Shown here piece by piece: positions 1 to 7,413 of a stretch of DNA of 36,611 bases (its first letter is position 1; every line of letters begins with the position of its first letter). A model generated the notes under the pieces. The model made no database searches. It saw nothing but the letters and a program-made list of their open reading frames with translations, and was not told the origin of the DNA. The translations under genes and the position numbers were made by a program. Source of the stretch: Limisphaerales bacterium (GTDB taxonomy: Bacteria; Verrucomicrobiota; Verrucomicrobiia; Limisphaerales; UBA11358); assembly GCA_025362675.1 (NCBI GenBank), contig JANYFN010000076.1, positions 1 through 36,611 on the forward strand. Reading direction: 5' to 3'.

Positions 1-2277
1 GATTTCGTTGCGGAAGCCGTAGATAACTTCGCGCTGTTTGTTCATCACGTCGTCGTATTCGAGCGTGCGTTTGCGCTGCTGGAAATTATGGCCCTCGACG
101 CGTTTCTGCGCCTGCTGGATCGAGCGGTTGAGCAAACCGTGCTTCAATTCTTCGCCTTCTTCGAGGCCCATGCGCTCCATCAATTTCACGATGCGGTCGC
201 TGCCGAACAGGCGCATCAAATCATCTTCGAGCGAAATGAAAAAGTGGGATGAACCCGGATCGCCCTGACGGGAGCAACGCCCGCGCAACTGGCGGTCAAT
301 GCGCCGCGATTCGTGACGCTCGGTGCCGAGAACGTGCAAGCCGCCCACTTCGGAAACGCCGGGGCCGAGCTTGATATCCGTGCCGCGTCCCGCCATGTTC
401 GTGGCGATAGTGATGGCTCCGCGTTGACCCGCACGCGAAATAATTTCGGCTTCCTGCTGGTGATACTTCGCGTTGAGGACGGAATGGATCAATCCTTCTT
501 TCTTCAACATCCGCGAGAGCATTTCGCTCGTCTCGACCGAAACGGTGCCGACGAGAATCGGCCGGCCCAGCGCGTGCATCGCCCTGATTTCATTGACGAC
601 AGCGTTGAATTTTTCGCGACGCGTTTTATAGACCGAGTCGTCGGAATCTTTGCGGATGTTCGGACGGTTCTGCGGAATCGTCATCACGCCGAGCTTGTAA
701 ATATCGAAAAATTCTGCTGCCTCGGTCTCGGCGGTGCCGGTCATGCCTGCGAGTTTTGTGTAGAGGCGGAAATAATTTTGGATCGTGATCGTCGCGAGCG
801 TCTGCGTTTCGCGTTCGATGGTCACGCCCTCTTTCGCTTCGACGGCTTGATGCAAGCCATCGCTCCAGCGGCGACCGGACATCAGGCGTCCCGTGTTTTT
901 ATCCACGATGATGACCTTGTTTTCCTGCACGACATATTCGACTTCGTTTTGATACAGCGAATAGGCTTTGAGCAATTGCGAAATCGCATGAATCTTCTGC
1001 GCCTTCGCCTCGAAGTCGGATTGCAACTTGGTTTTCGCTTCGAGCCGTTTGCGCGCGTCCGTCTCCGAGCCGACGTCAATGTCATGCAACTGCGTGTTCA
1101 AGTCCGGCAGCACAAACGCGTCCGGGTCTGACGGGCTAATGTAAGCGCGGCCTTTTTCCGTCAAATCCGCCTCGTGACCTTTTTCGTCAATCGCGAACAG
1201 CAGCAATTCTTTTTCGCGATACAAATCCACTTTCTTCTGATCCTTGTGGAGTTCGAGTTCGGCGCGATTCATCATCCCGGCGTTTTCGGGAACTTCCAAA
1301 ATTTTCATCAACGCCTCGGACTTCGGCTGGCCGGTTTTCACGCGAAACAGCAACAAGCCGATTTGATTTTCCAATCCCGAAGCGTCATCAATTTTCTGGC
1401 CGTTCTCCGGATGCAATTTGCGGATGAGCTCATCAGCCTCTTTCAAGTAGCGGGCGCACAACTGTTGCTGCGCGCGGACCAAACCTTCTACCGTCGGTTT
1501 CCACTGGCCGAATTGTTCGTCGTGCGTATGCACCGCCGGGCCGCTGATGATGAGCGGCACGCGCGCTTCATCAATGAGAATGGAATCCACTTCGTCCACG
1601 ATGGCGAAATAATGTCCGCGCTGCACCTGGTCTTCTTTGCGCAGAGCCATGCCGTTGTCGCGCAGATAATCAAAACCAAACTCCGCGTTCGTGCCGTAAG
1701 TGATGTCGCAGGCGTATTGTTCGCGACGAACTTTTGGCGGCTGGTCGTGCAAAATGCAACCGACCGTGAGGCCGAGAAATTTATACACCGCGCCCATCCA
1801 TTCGCCGTCGCGGGAAGCGAGATAATCATTCACCGTCACGACGTGAACGCCACGACCGGTGAGCGCATTGAGATAAACCGGCAAGGTGCCGACGAGCGTT
1901 TTGCCTTCTCCGGTGGCCATTTCGGAAATGTGTCCCGTGTGCAACGAGTAACCGCCGATGAGTTGCACGTCGAAATGCACCATCTGCCATTTGAGCGGAT
2001 GCTCGCGCACGATCACGTCCTGGCCGCACAAACGGCGCGCGGCATTTTTCACCACGGCAAAGGCTTCCGGCAAAATTTCTTCAAGCTTGGCTGCGAGTTC
2101 CGCCTTGTCCTCGATCTGCGACAACTCGGCTTTCCACGCGGCGGTTTTGGCACGCAAGTCGTCGTCGGAGAGCTTCTGCAATCCGAGTTCGAGCTCGTTG
2201 ATACGGGCGACGAGCGGGCGAATCTTCTTCACTTCGCGGTCGTTCTTGGAACCAAAAATGGCTTTGAAAAAATTCAC
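1..2277 (-). CDS. secA: Preprotein translocase ATPase SecA (C-terminus outside window)
   Basis: This is the motor ATPase that drives unfolded preproteins through SecYEG. The first 759 residues are visible; the gene runs off the left edge, so the C-terminal linker and any zinc-binding tail are not seen. The Walker A motif ATGEGKT is at residues 121-127, followed by the SecA-typical VNDYLA and FDYLRDN stretches, DEVD/DEAR (Walker B region), the preprotein cross-linking domain, and the second motor domain with [12 protein letters not shown] and [12 protein letters not shown]. The start is GTG at 2277 (VNFFKAIFG), which matches the usual SecA N-terminus; no in-frame ATG lies just upstream and no strong Shine-Dalgarno sequence is visible. 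It is transcribed divergently from threonine synthase. Confidence 0.97.
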   Translation of the reverse strand, partial: MNFFKAIFGSKNDREVKKIRPLVARINELELGLQKLSDDDLRAKTAAWKAELSQIEDKAELAAKLEEILPEAFAVVKNAARRLCGQDVIVREHPLKWQMVHFDVQLIGGYSLHTGHISEMATGEGKTLVGTLPVYLNALTGRGVHVVTVNDYLASRDGEWMGAVYKFLGLTVGCILHDQPPKVRREQYACDITYGTNAEFGFDYLRDNGMALRKEDQVQRGHYFAIVDEVDSILIDEARVPLIISGPAVHTHDEQFGQWKPTVEGLVRAQQQLCARYLKEADELIRKLHPENGQKIDDASGLENQIGLLLFRVKTGQPKSEALMKILEVPENAGMMNRAELELHKDQKKVDLYREKELLLFAIDEKGHEADLTEKGRAYISPSDPDAFVLPDLNTQLHDIDVGSETDARKRLEAKTKLQSDFEAKAQKIHAISQLLKAYSLYQNEVEYVVQENKVIIVDKNTGRLMSGRRWSDGLHQAVEAKEGVTIERETQTLATITIQNYFRLYTKLAGMTGTAETEAAEFFDIYKLGVMTIPQNRPNIRKDSDDSVYKTRREKFNAVVNEIRAMHALGRPILVGTVSVETSEMLSRMLKKEGLIHSVLNAKYHQQEAEIISRAGQRGAITIATNMAGRGTDIKLGPGVSEVGGLHVLGTERHESRRIDRQLRGRCSRQGDPGSSHFFISLEDDLMRLFGSDRIVKLMERMGLEEGEELKHGLLNRSIQQAQKRVEGHNFQQRKRTLEYDDVMNKQREVIYGFRNEI

Positions 2278-2591
2278 AATGTATATCGTTGGAAACAGTT
2301 AAAAATGAGCAAACACCTTACGCGACACCGCGCACAGCGTCAAAGCGAAACGCAGACGGACATGGCTCGGCTAAAATTCCATTTGACAGTTTTCCACTTC
2401 AATATCAATCTATCCGCATCCGTTGATATGACGGACTCATAACGAGTGGTCGAGGGACTGGCCCAATGACACCACGGCAACCGGTTGAACTTGTTTTCAA
2501 TGTCAGGTGCCAATTCCAGCTCAAGCATCATTAGCTTGGGAAAAAATGAGAAGTGATGCACAACTGTTTTGTCGCCCCTTCTCCTTGTGAG

Positions 2592-2638
2592 CCGGGGCTT
2601 TTTTGTTTTTGGTGCAAACCAAAAACGGAAAGCCCCGG
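2592..2638. terminator. Long terminator-like hairpin in a divergent intergenic region
   Basis: CCGGGGCT is followed by a T-run, then GTTTTTGG, the loop TGCAAA, CCAAAAAC and AGCCCCGG. Outer and inner arms are complementary, so almost the whole 47 bases fold on themselves, and a T-run lies inside each strand's 3' side. This is how an intrinsic terminator looks, but no gene on either strand ends here, so it may be a relic of a lost gene or a mobile palindrome. Confidence 0.6.
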
Positions 2639-2648
2639 AACTAAATCC

Positions 2649-2710
2649 GTAGCAGCGAACGTGAGTTCGCTCTAACTGAAAATAATGAGCCGACTCATGT
2701 CGGCTGCTAC
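2649..2710. repeat. Dispersed palindromic repeat, GTAGCAGC family, copy A
   Basis: The left arm starts GTAGCAGCGAACGTGAGTTC. The right arm, read in reverse complement, starts GTAGCAGCCGACATGAGTCG. The arms match at most positions and are joined by an A-rich loop. The same half-sites recur at 21597-21726. The right arm ends 18 bases before the first possible thrC start. Confidence 0.8.
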
Positions 2711-2752
2711 CGTTGAGAAATTAATTTTATGAGTCATAAGCATCAAGGTTTC

Positions 2753-3988
2753 ATGAAGGCGCTCAAGTGCCGCGAATGTGGTCGCGAATACCCGCTCGAA
2801 GCCACGCACGTCTGCGAATTCGACTTCGGCCCGCTCGAAGTCGCCTACGATTACGATCGAATCAAGAAGGCACTCTCGCGCGAGATCATCGCCGCACGCC
2901 CAAAAACCATGTGGCGTTACCGCGAGCTTTTGCCCATCGCCGGCGAACCGACCGTCGGCCCGCTCGTCGGTTTCACGCCGCTCGTCAAAGCGGATCGCCT
3001 CGCAAAGGCGCTCGGCATCCGCGAACTCTGGGTCAAAAACGATGCCGTGAATTATCCCACGCTCTCGTTCAAAGACCGCGTCGTCAGCGTTGCGTTGAGC
3101 CGCGCGAAGGAACTTGGTTTTGAAACTGTCGCGTGCGCGTCCACGGGAAATTTAGCGAACTCCGTCGCCGCCAACGCCGCGAGCGCAGGATTGAAAAGCT
3201 ACGTTTTTATTCCGTCGGATTTGGAGCAGGGAAAAATTTTGAACTCGCTCGTCTATGGCGCCAACGTCATTACCATCAAAGGCCATTACGACGAAGTGAA
3301 TCGTCTCTGCGCCGAGATCGCGGGCAAGTTCGGCTGGGCGTTTGTGAACGTCAATATGCGCCCCTACTACGCCGAAGGCTCCAAGAGCATGGCGTATGAA
3401 ATCGCCGAGCAACTCGGCTGGCGCGCGCCCGAGCACACCATCATTCCGATGGCGTCCGGCTCGCTGCTCACCAAGATTCACAAGGGTTATCAGGAGCTGA
3501 TGAAGGTCGGCCTCATCGCCGAAAGCCACCCGAAAGTTTACGGCGCACAAGCCACGGGCTGTTCGCCGATTTCCACCGCGCAAAAAGCCGGACTCGATTT
3601 CTTCAAGCCTGTGAAGCCTGACACGATTGCGAAATCGCTCGCCATCGGCACGCCGGCTGATGGTTTTTACGCACTCAAAGTGATGCGCGAAACTAACGCC
3701 GCCGCCGACGACGTGACCGACGACGAAATCCGAGACGCGATCAAGTTGCTCGCCGAGACGGAAGGCATTTTTGCCGAGACCGCCGGCGGCGTGACCGTGG
3801 GCGTGGCGAAAAAACTCATCGCGTCCGGCAAGATTCCGAAAGATTCCTCCGCCGTGATCTGCGTCACCGGCAATGGCCTGAAAACGCTCGATGCCGTGAA
3901 CGGTTACTGCGGCAAACCGCGTGAAATCAAGCCGAGCTTGCGCGAATTCGAAGCGTTGTTGGCGCATGAGGAAAAAGTGAATGCGTGA
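2753..3988 (+). CDS. thrC: Threonine synthase, PLP-dependent
   Basis: Converts O-phosphohomoserine to threonine, the last step of threonine biosynthesis, in the cytoplasm. The protein has 411 residues from ATG 2753; a longer start at ATG 2729 is possible, but the sequence from MKALKCRECG is where family members normally begin. The PLP lysine is K107 in PTLSFKDR, and a glycine-rich phosphate-binding loop and SGSLLTKI follow. The N-terminal zinc-ribbon-like segment has C6, C9 and C21, but aspartate stands where a fourth cysteine is often found (VCEFDFGP). The last bases overlap the start of the next gene (GTGA at 3985-3988), so the two are probably translated together. Confidence 0.94.
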   Translation: MKALKCRECGREYPLEATHVCEFDFGPLEVAYDYDRIKKALSREIIAARPKTMWRYRELLPIAGEPTVGPLVGFTPLVKADRLAKALGIRELWVKNDAVNYPTLSFKDRVVSVALSRAKELGFETVACASTGNLANSVAANAASAGLKSYVFIPSDLEQGKILNSLVYGANVITIKGHYDEVNRLCAEIAGKFGWAFVNVNMRPYYAEGSKSMAYEIAEQLGWRAPEHTIIPMASGSLLTKIHKGYQELMKVGLIAESHPKVYGAQATGCSPISTAQKAGLDFFKPVKPDTIAKSLAIGTPADGFYALKVMRETNAAADDVTDDEIRDAIKLLAETEGIFAETAGGVTVGVAKKLIASGKIPKDSSAVICVTGNGLKTLDAVNGYCGKPREIKPSLREFEALLAHEEKVNA

Positions 3989-4632
3989 ACATGGGGATTT
4001 TCCGCAACATTTTTGGCGGGCAACCAGCTTCTCCTGATTCTGTCACCTTTGATGTTTCACGATATGAATATCAAGGCGTGCGCGATGGAGTGAAAGTATG
4101 GCATACCGCAGACGGAGACGGTCTTGGAATTTATTTTTTCCATAAGACTCCAGATATTCCCAGCGGCCTCACCAGCACAGCACGGTTGCGCGAAAATTAT
4201 GTGTCAATGCTTGGCGATAAATTTAGAGTGGTTGATTGCTGCGTGCAGCCATTGGATGAAATTCCGAGCGTTCGGCTTATCGTTGGCGGCCTAGACCAAA
4301 AATCCGGCGGCGCGATTTTTGTTGGTTCGTTCACGATTCCTTTTCGTGACTTTAGCTACGTCATCAAGATGCAAACTCAAGAGCGCGGTGTTACCGGAAT
4401 GCGTGAAGCAATTTTGGTAGAGCAAGCTCTTCGGGATGGAACAGGCAGCATTCAAGATGGAAAATTTGCGGCGCATGGCTGGTCATTTGACGATGCGAAG
4501 TTCGACAACTTGGTGCCAAAACACCCGCTTTCACGCCTTCGAATAGAATTTCGGATTATTGCCGAATCGGTGCGAATTGATAAAAAAGTTAAGCGTGCAG
4601 CGCGATTTGATTTACCTCACGATGCCCCTTAG
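3985..4632 (+). CDS. Unrecognised protein coupled to thrC
   Basis: I do not recognise a family. The product is about 213-215 residues and soluble, with no signal peptide or membrane segment. It can start at GTG 3985 inside the thrC stop overlap or at ATG 3991 (MGIFRNIFGG). It has an alternating beta-strand look and many aromatic and charged residues. Base composition is visibly more AT-rich than thrC and phoB on either side, and codon choice is less GC-biased, which could mean recent acquisition. The overlap suggests translational coupling to thrC, but nothing in the sequence points to a role in threonine synthesis. Confidence 0.8.
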   Translation: MNMGIFRNIFGGQPASPDSVTFDVSRYEYQGVRDGVKVWHTADGDGLGIYFFHKTPDIPSGLTSTARLRENYVSMLGDKFRVVDCCVQPLDEIPSVRLIVGGLDQKSGGAIFVGSFTIPFRDFSYVIKMQTQERGVTGMREAILVEQALRDGTGSIQDGKFAAHGWSFDDAKFDNLVPKHPLSRLRIEFRIIAESVRIDKKVKRAARFDLPHDAP

Positions 4633-4715
4633 CTTGAAAAGCAACCCAATACAGCCCATATTCCCCACACCTCGCCGGAAGTTAGATTTTTTCCCATTTT
4701 TCTGCTTTCAGCCTT

Positions 4716-4744
4716 CCGTCACCCAATCGTAACGCGGTTGTCAC
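4716..4744 (+). promoter_or_regulatory. PHO-box-like direct repeats upstream of phoB
   Basis: Three related heptamers, CCGTCAC (4716), TCGTAAC (4727) and TTGTCAC (4738), are spaced exactly 11 bases apart. PhoB-type regulators bind direct repeats with 11-base periodicity, so this is a candidate autoregulatory site 46 bases before the phoB start. The heptamer differs from the E. coli CTGTCAT form, so the assignment rests on the periodicity and location. Confidence 0.45.
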
Positions 4745-4790
4745 TGGTTTGAAATTGTGCGCTGATGGACGAACTGACATTCTTCCCAAC

Positions 4791-5471
4791 GTGAAGCAAA
4801 GAATTTTAGTCGTGGACGATGAGCCGGAAGCAGTGGAACTCGTGGAGTTCAATCTCAAGCAAGCGGGTTACGCTATCACCACCGCTGCCGATGGCGCAGA
4901 AGCGTTAAAAAAAGCCCGCTCGCAAACGCCCGATCTCATCGTGCTGGACGTGATGTTACCGGAGATGGACGGCTTCGAAATCTGCAAGGCGCTCCGGCTG
5001 GAAGCAGCGACGGCGAAGGTGCCCATCATCATGCTCACGGCGAAGGCGGCGGAGATTGACCGCGTGCTCGGCCTGGAACTCGGTGCGGATGATTATCTCA
5101 CGAAACCGTTCAGCCCGCGCGAACTGCTGCTGCGCGTGAAAAAAATTCTCGCGCGTTCCGCGCCGCAGGAAAAAGCGAAGGAGCAATTGCGCTTCGGCGA
5201 TTTGATGATTGATCTCCCGCGCCACATCGCCACTTGGAAAAACAAGGCGATCGAACTGACGGCCACGGAGTTCAAGCTGCTCACCATTCTCGCGCAACGC
5301 GCCGGCCGCGTGCAGTCGCGCGATCAATTACTCCGCGACGTGTGGGAATACGACAGCGTGATTGACACGCGCACGGTGGACACGCACATGAGGCGTCTCC
5401 GCGAAAAAATCGGCGCGGCGGCGAAGCATCTGGACACAGTGCGCGGCGTGGGCTATCGCTTTGTGGAATAA
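4791..5471 (+). CDS. phoB: PhoB-type response regulator (OmpR/PhoB family)
   Basis: Transcription factor of a two-component system, 226 residues. The receiver domain has the acidic pair D9-D10, phospho-acceptor D53 in VLDVMLP, T83 and K105 (LTKPF). The C-terminal winged helix contains ELTATEFKLL and ends RGVGYRFVE. GTG at 4791 is preferred because VKQRILVVDDE places the first beta strand correctly; a TTG at 4749 would add 14 non-family residues. The neighbouring kinase is PhoR-like, so phosphate starvation is the likely signal, but no pst or phoU gene is in view. Candidate 11-base-spaced PHO repeats lie just upstream. Confidence 0.9.
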   Translation: MKQRILVVDDEPEAVELVEFNLKQAGYAITTAADGAEALKKARSQTPDLIVLDVMLPEMDGFEICKALRLEAATAKVPIIMLTAKAAEIDRVLGLELGADDYLTKPFSPRELLLRVKKILARSAPQEKAKEQLRFGDLMIDLPRHIATWKNKAIELTATEFKLLTILAQRAGRVQSRDQLLRDVWEYDSVIDTRTVDTHMRRLREKIGAAAKHLDTVRGVGYRFVE

Positions 5472-5479
5472 ATTTTCGA

Positions 5480-5570
5480 GCCACAGATTTTCACAGATGG
5501 AACACAGATAAAAAGCATTTCATGCACGGCTCACAAAATCTGTGTTTCATCTGTGTTTCATCTGTGGCTA
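5480..5570. repeat. Inverted repeat of CACAGAT units between phoB and phoR
   Basis: The left arm (5480-5510) and right arm (5540-5570) are near-perfect reverse complements. Each contains three CACAGAT or ATCTGTG units, beginning AGCCACAGAT. A 29-base spacer separates them. A solo arm of the same family is at 21800-21838. The right arm ends 10 bases before the phoR GTG. Confidence 0.85.
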
Positions 5571-5580
5571 AATAACCACC

Positions 5581-6765
5581 GTGTGGTTTTTCTTTTTCAT
5601 TGTCACGCTCGTCGCACTGGTCGCGCTCCATTTCTGGTGGCGCGCAAAATTTCTCGCGCAGCAAAATCAGACGATGGAGGAGATGGAAATTTTCCAGAAG
5701 CAGACGCAGCAGACTTCAGTCGACGCCAAGGCGCAGCAGCAAATCCTATTCAACTCAATGCTCGAAGGTTTGCTGCTGCTGGACCGGAACAAAAAAATTT
5801 ATCTCGCCAACCGGGCGTTCACGGAATTCTTCAATCTGAAGGCGGATCTGCGCGGCAAGACACTCGTCGAGGTGTTGCGATTGCATGAACTGGATGACTT
5901 ACTACAGCGGGTTGAAACTGAACAACAAGTTTTCGGCCATGAATTCAAACTGCCGGATTTAGGCGATCGCTGGTTGCAAGTGAATGCCTCCGTCATCACC
6001 AATTCCGCCAACGAACGCGAAGGCACCATTTTAGTTTTTCATGATTTGACGCGCCTAAAACAGTTGGAGAGGCAGCGCGAGGAATTCGTGGCCAACGTCA
6101 GCCACGAACTCCGCACGCCGCTCTCGCTCATCAAAGGTTACACCGAGACGCTCCTCGATGGGGCGCGGAATAATCCTGAAGTAGCCGAGCGTTTTCTGAA
6201 AATCATTGAGCGCAATACAAACCGGCTGGATTTGCTCATCCAAGATTTGTTGACGATTTCCGCTTTGGAATCAGGTCGCATGAAGCTGGAGTTAGCGCCG
6301 GTAAATCTCCATTCGCTGGCGGAAAAAATTTTTTTCGACCTCGGCTCCAAGGCGGAGACTAAAACCATTTCTCTCGTCAACGAAATGCCGGAACTCACGG
6401 CGAAAGGCGATACTAACCGGCTCGATCAGGTTCTCGCCAACCTCGTGGACAACGCGATCAAATATGGACGCGTAAACGGTTCGGTGATCGTGGGCGGGAA
6501 AAAACTGCCAAAAGGCGGCGTGGAAATTTCGGTGCGCGACGACGGTCCAGGCATTCCCCCCGAAGCGATCGACCGTGTGTTTGAACGGTTTTACCGAGTG
6601 GACAAAGCCCGTTCCCGTGATCAGGGCGGCACTGGTTTAGGTCTTTCGATTGTGAAACACATCGTGCACGCGCACGGCGGGGAAGTCTGGGTAGAAAGCG
6701 AATTGGGGAAAGGCGCGACGTTCTTTTTTACCCTGTCAACGGTGGAAAATATCGCCAGCCAATGA
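5581..6765 (+). CDS. phoR: PhoR-type sensor histidine kinase
   Basis: Membrane histidine kinase partner of the preceding regulator, 394 residues. One N-terminal membrane helix (about residues 2-18) is followed by a coiled linker, a PAS domain (about 52-160), HisKA with H175 in NVSHELRTPLS, and HATPase with the N box (NLVDNAIKYG), DDGPGIP, the F box (FERFYRVD) and GTGLGLSIV. It has no periplasmic sensor domain, which fits PhoR, where signalling comes through the PAS domain and partner proteins. The start is GTG, with no Shine-Dalgarno; the 109-base gap to phoB is filled by a long inverted repeat, so expression may be partly uncoupled from phoB. Confidence 0.9.
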   Translation: MWFFFFIVTLVALVALHFWWRAKFLAQQNQTMEEMEIFQKQTQQTSVDAKAQQQILFNSMLEGLLLLDRNKKIYLANRAFTEFFNLKADLRGKTLVEVLRLHELDDLLQRVETEQQVFGHEFKLPDLGDRWLQVNASVITNSANEREGTILVFHDLTRLKQLERQREEFVANVSHELRTPLSLIKGYTETLLDGARNNPEVAERFLKIIERNTNRLDLLIQDLLTISALESGRMKLELAPVNLHSLAEKIFFDLGSKAETKTISLVNEMPELTAKGDTNRLDQVLANLVDNAIKYGRVNGSVIVGGKKLPKGGVEISVRDDGPGIPPEAIDRVFERFYRVDKARSRDQGGTGLGLSIVKHIVHAHGGEVWVESELGKGATFFFTLSTVENIASQ

Positions 6766-6931
6766 CGTCCAAGCCCCGGAAATTTTAAACCCTGATCGCG
6801 ATGGCAATCCTAGTTGAGGTTGGAGTTTAATGATTTTTCGAATGGTGGAACCGAGGATTTTTTGGAACAGCCGTTCAAAGCATTTATTAAAATGTCTTTT
6901 TCGCTCCGCAGATTTTCCCTATTCTTTTCTC

Positions 6932-7408
6932 ATGGTTCATGTAGGCACTGGTTACGACGTTCATCAATTGGTCACGGGACGAAAGCTCTTTCTCGGCGGC
7001 GTGGAAATTCCGCACCCGAAAGGCCTGGAGGGGCACTCGGATGCGGATGCACTCATGCACGCGATCTGCGATGCCGTTCTCGGCGCGCTGGGCGAGGAAG
7101 ATATCGGCCACTTTTTTCCCAACACAGATCCGCGCTGGAAAAATGTGCCGAGCAAAATTTTTCTGGAAGAGGCGGCGCGCATCGTCGCGCTGAGAGGTGG
7201 AAAAATTGTGAACATCGACGCCACGGTGATCGCCGAAGCACCTAAAATTTATCCACACATCGCCGCGATGAAACGTTGCATCGCCGCCGCCTTGGATGTC
7301 TCTGAAAAACAGATCGGCGTGAAAGCGACCACGAACGAAACGATGGGGTTCATCGGGCGCGAGGAAGGTATCGCTGCGATGGCGGTGGCGAGCGTGGATT
7401 TGCCTTAA
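6932..7408 (+). CDS. ispF: 2-C-methyl-D-erythritol 2,4-cyclodiphosphate synthase
   Basis: Catalyses formation of the cyclic diphosphate in the MEP pathway to isoprenoid precursors. It has 158 residues, the standard length. Metal ligands D9, H11 and H43 are present (GYDVHQL and ALMHAI), with the substrate loop GHSDAD and the C-terminal KATTNETMGFIGR. ATG 6932 gives the usual MVHVGTGYD start; an upstream in-frame start at 6830 would add unrelated residues. The stop is 5 bases before the next gene, suggesting cotranscription with the membrane glycosyltransferase-like gene. Confidence 0.96.
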   Translation: MVHVGTGYDVHQLVTGRKLFLGGVEIPHPKGLEGHSDADALMHAICDAVLGALGEEDIGHFFPNTDPRWKNVPSKIFLEEAARIVALRGGKIVNIDATVIAEAPKIYPHIAAMKRCIAAALDVSEKQIGVKATTNETMGFIGREEGIAAMAVASVDLP

Positions 7409-7413
7409 GTTCT

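Larger units (their letters stand above)
2278..2728. other. Non-coding gap between divergent secA and threonine synthase
   Basis: About 450 bases separate the two divergent genes. I see no credible gene here: the short open frames (such as 2340-2561 minus) have no recognisable protein character. The right half holds a long perfect-looking hairpin (2592-2638) and a dispersed palindromic repeat (2649-2710), listed separately. The left part must contain the secA promoter and the right end the thrC promoter, but no convincing -35/-10 pair stands out. Confidence 0.6.

Noticed and set aside
313..2442. Long plus-strand open frames opposite secA (313-1131 and 1174-2442)
   Set aside because: They are antisense to clear SecA sequence, with no protein family character; they result from GC-rich codon bias.
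2340..2561. Minus-strand 73-codon frame upstream of secA
   Set aside because: No recognisable protein features or ribosome binding site.
3152..3967. 271-codon minus-strand frame inside thrC
   Set aside because: It lies antisense to a well-conserved PLP enzyme and has a His/Arg-rich shadow-like composition.
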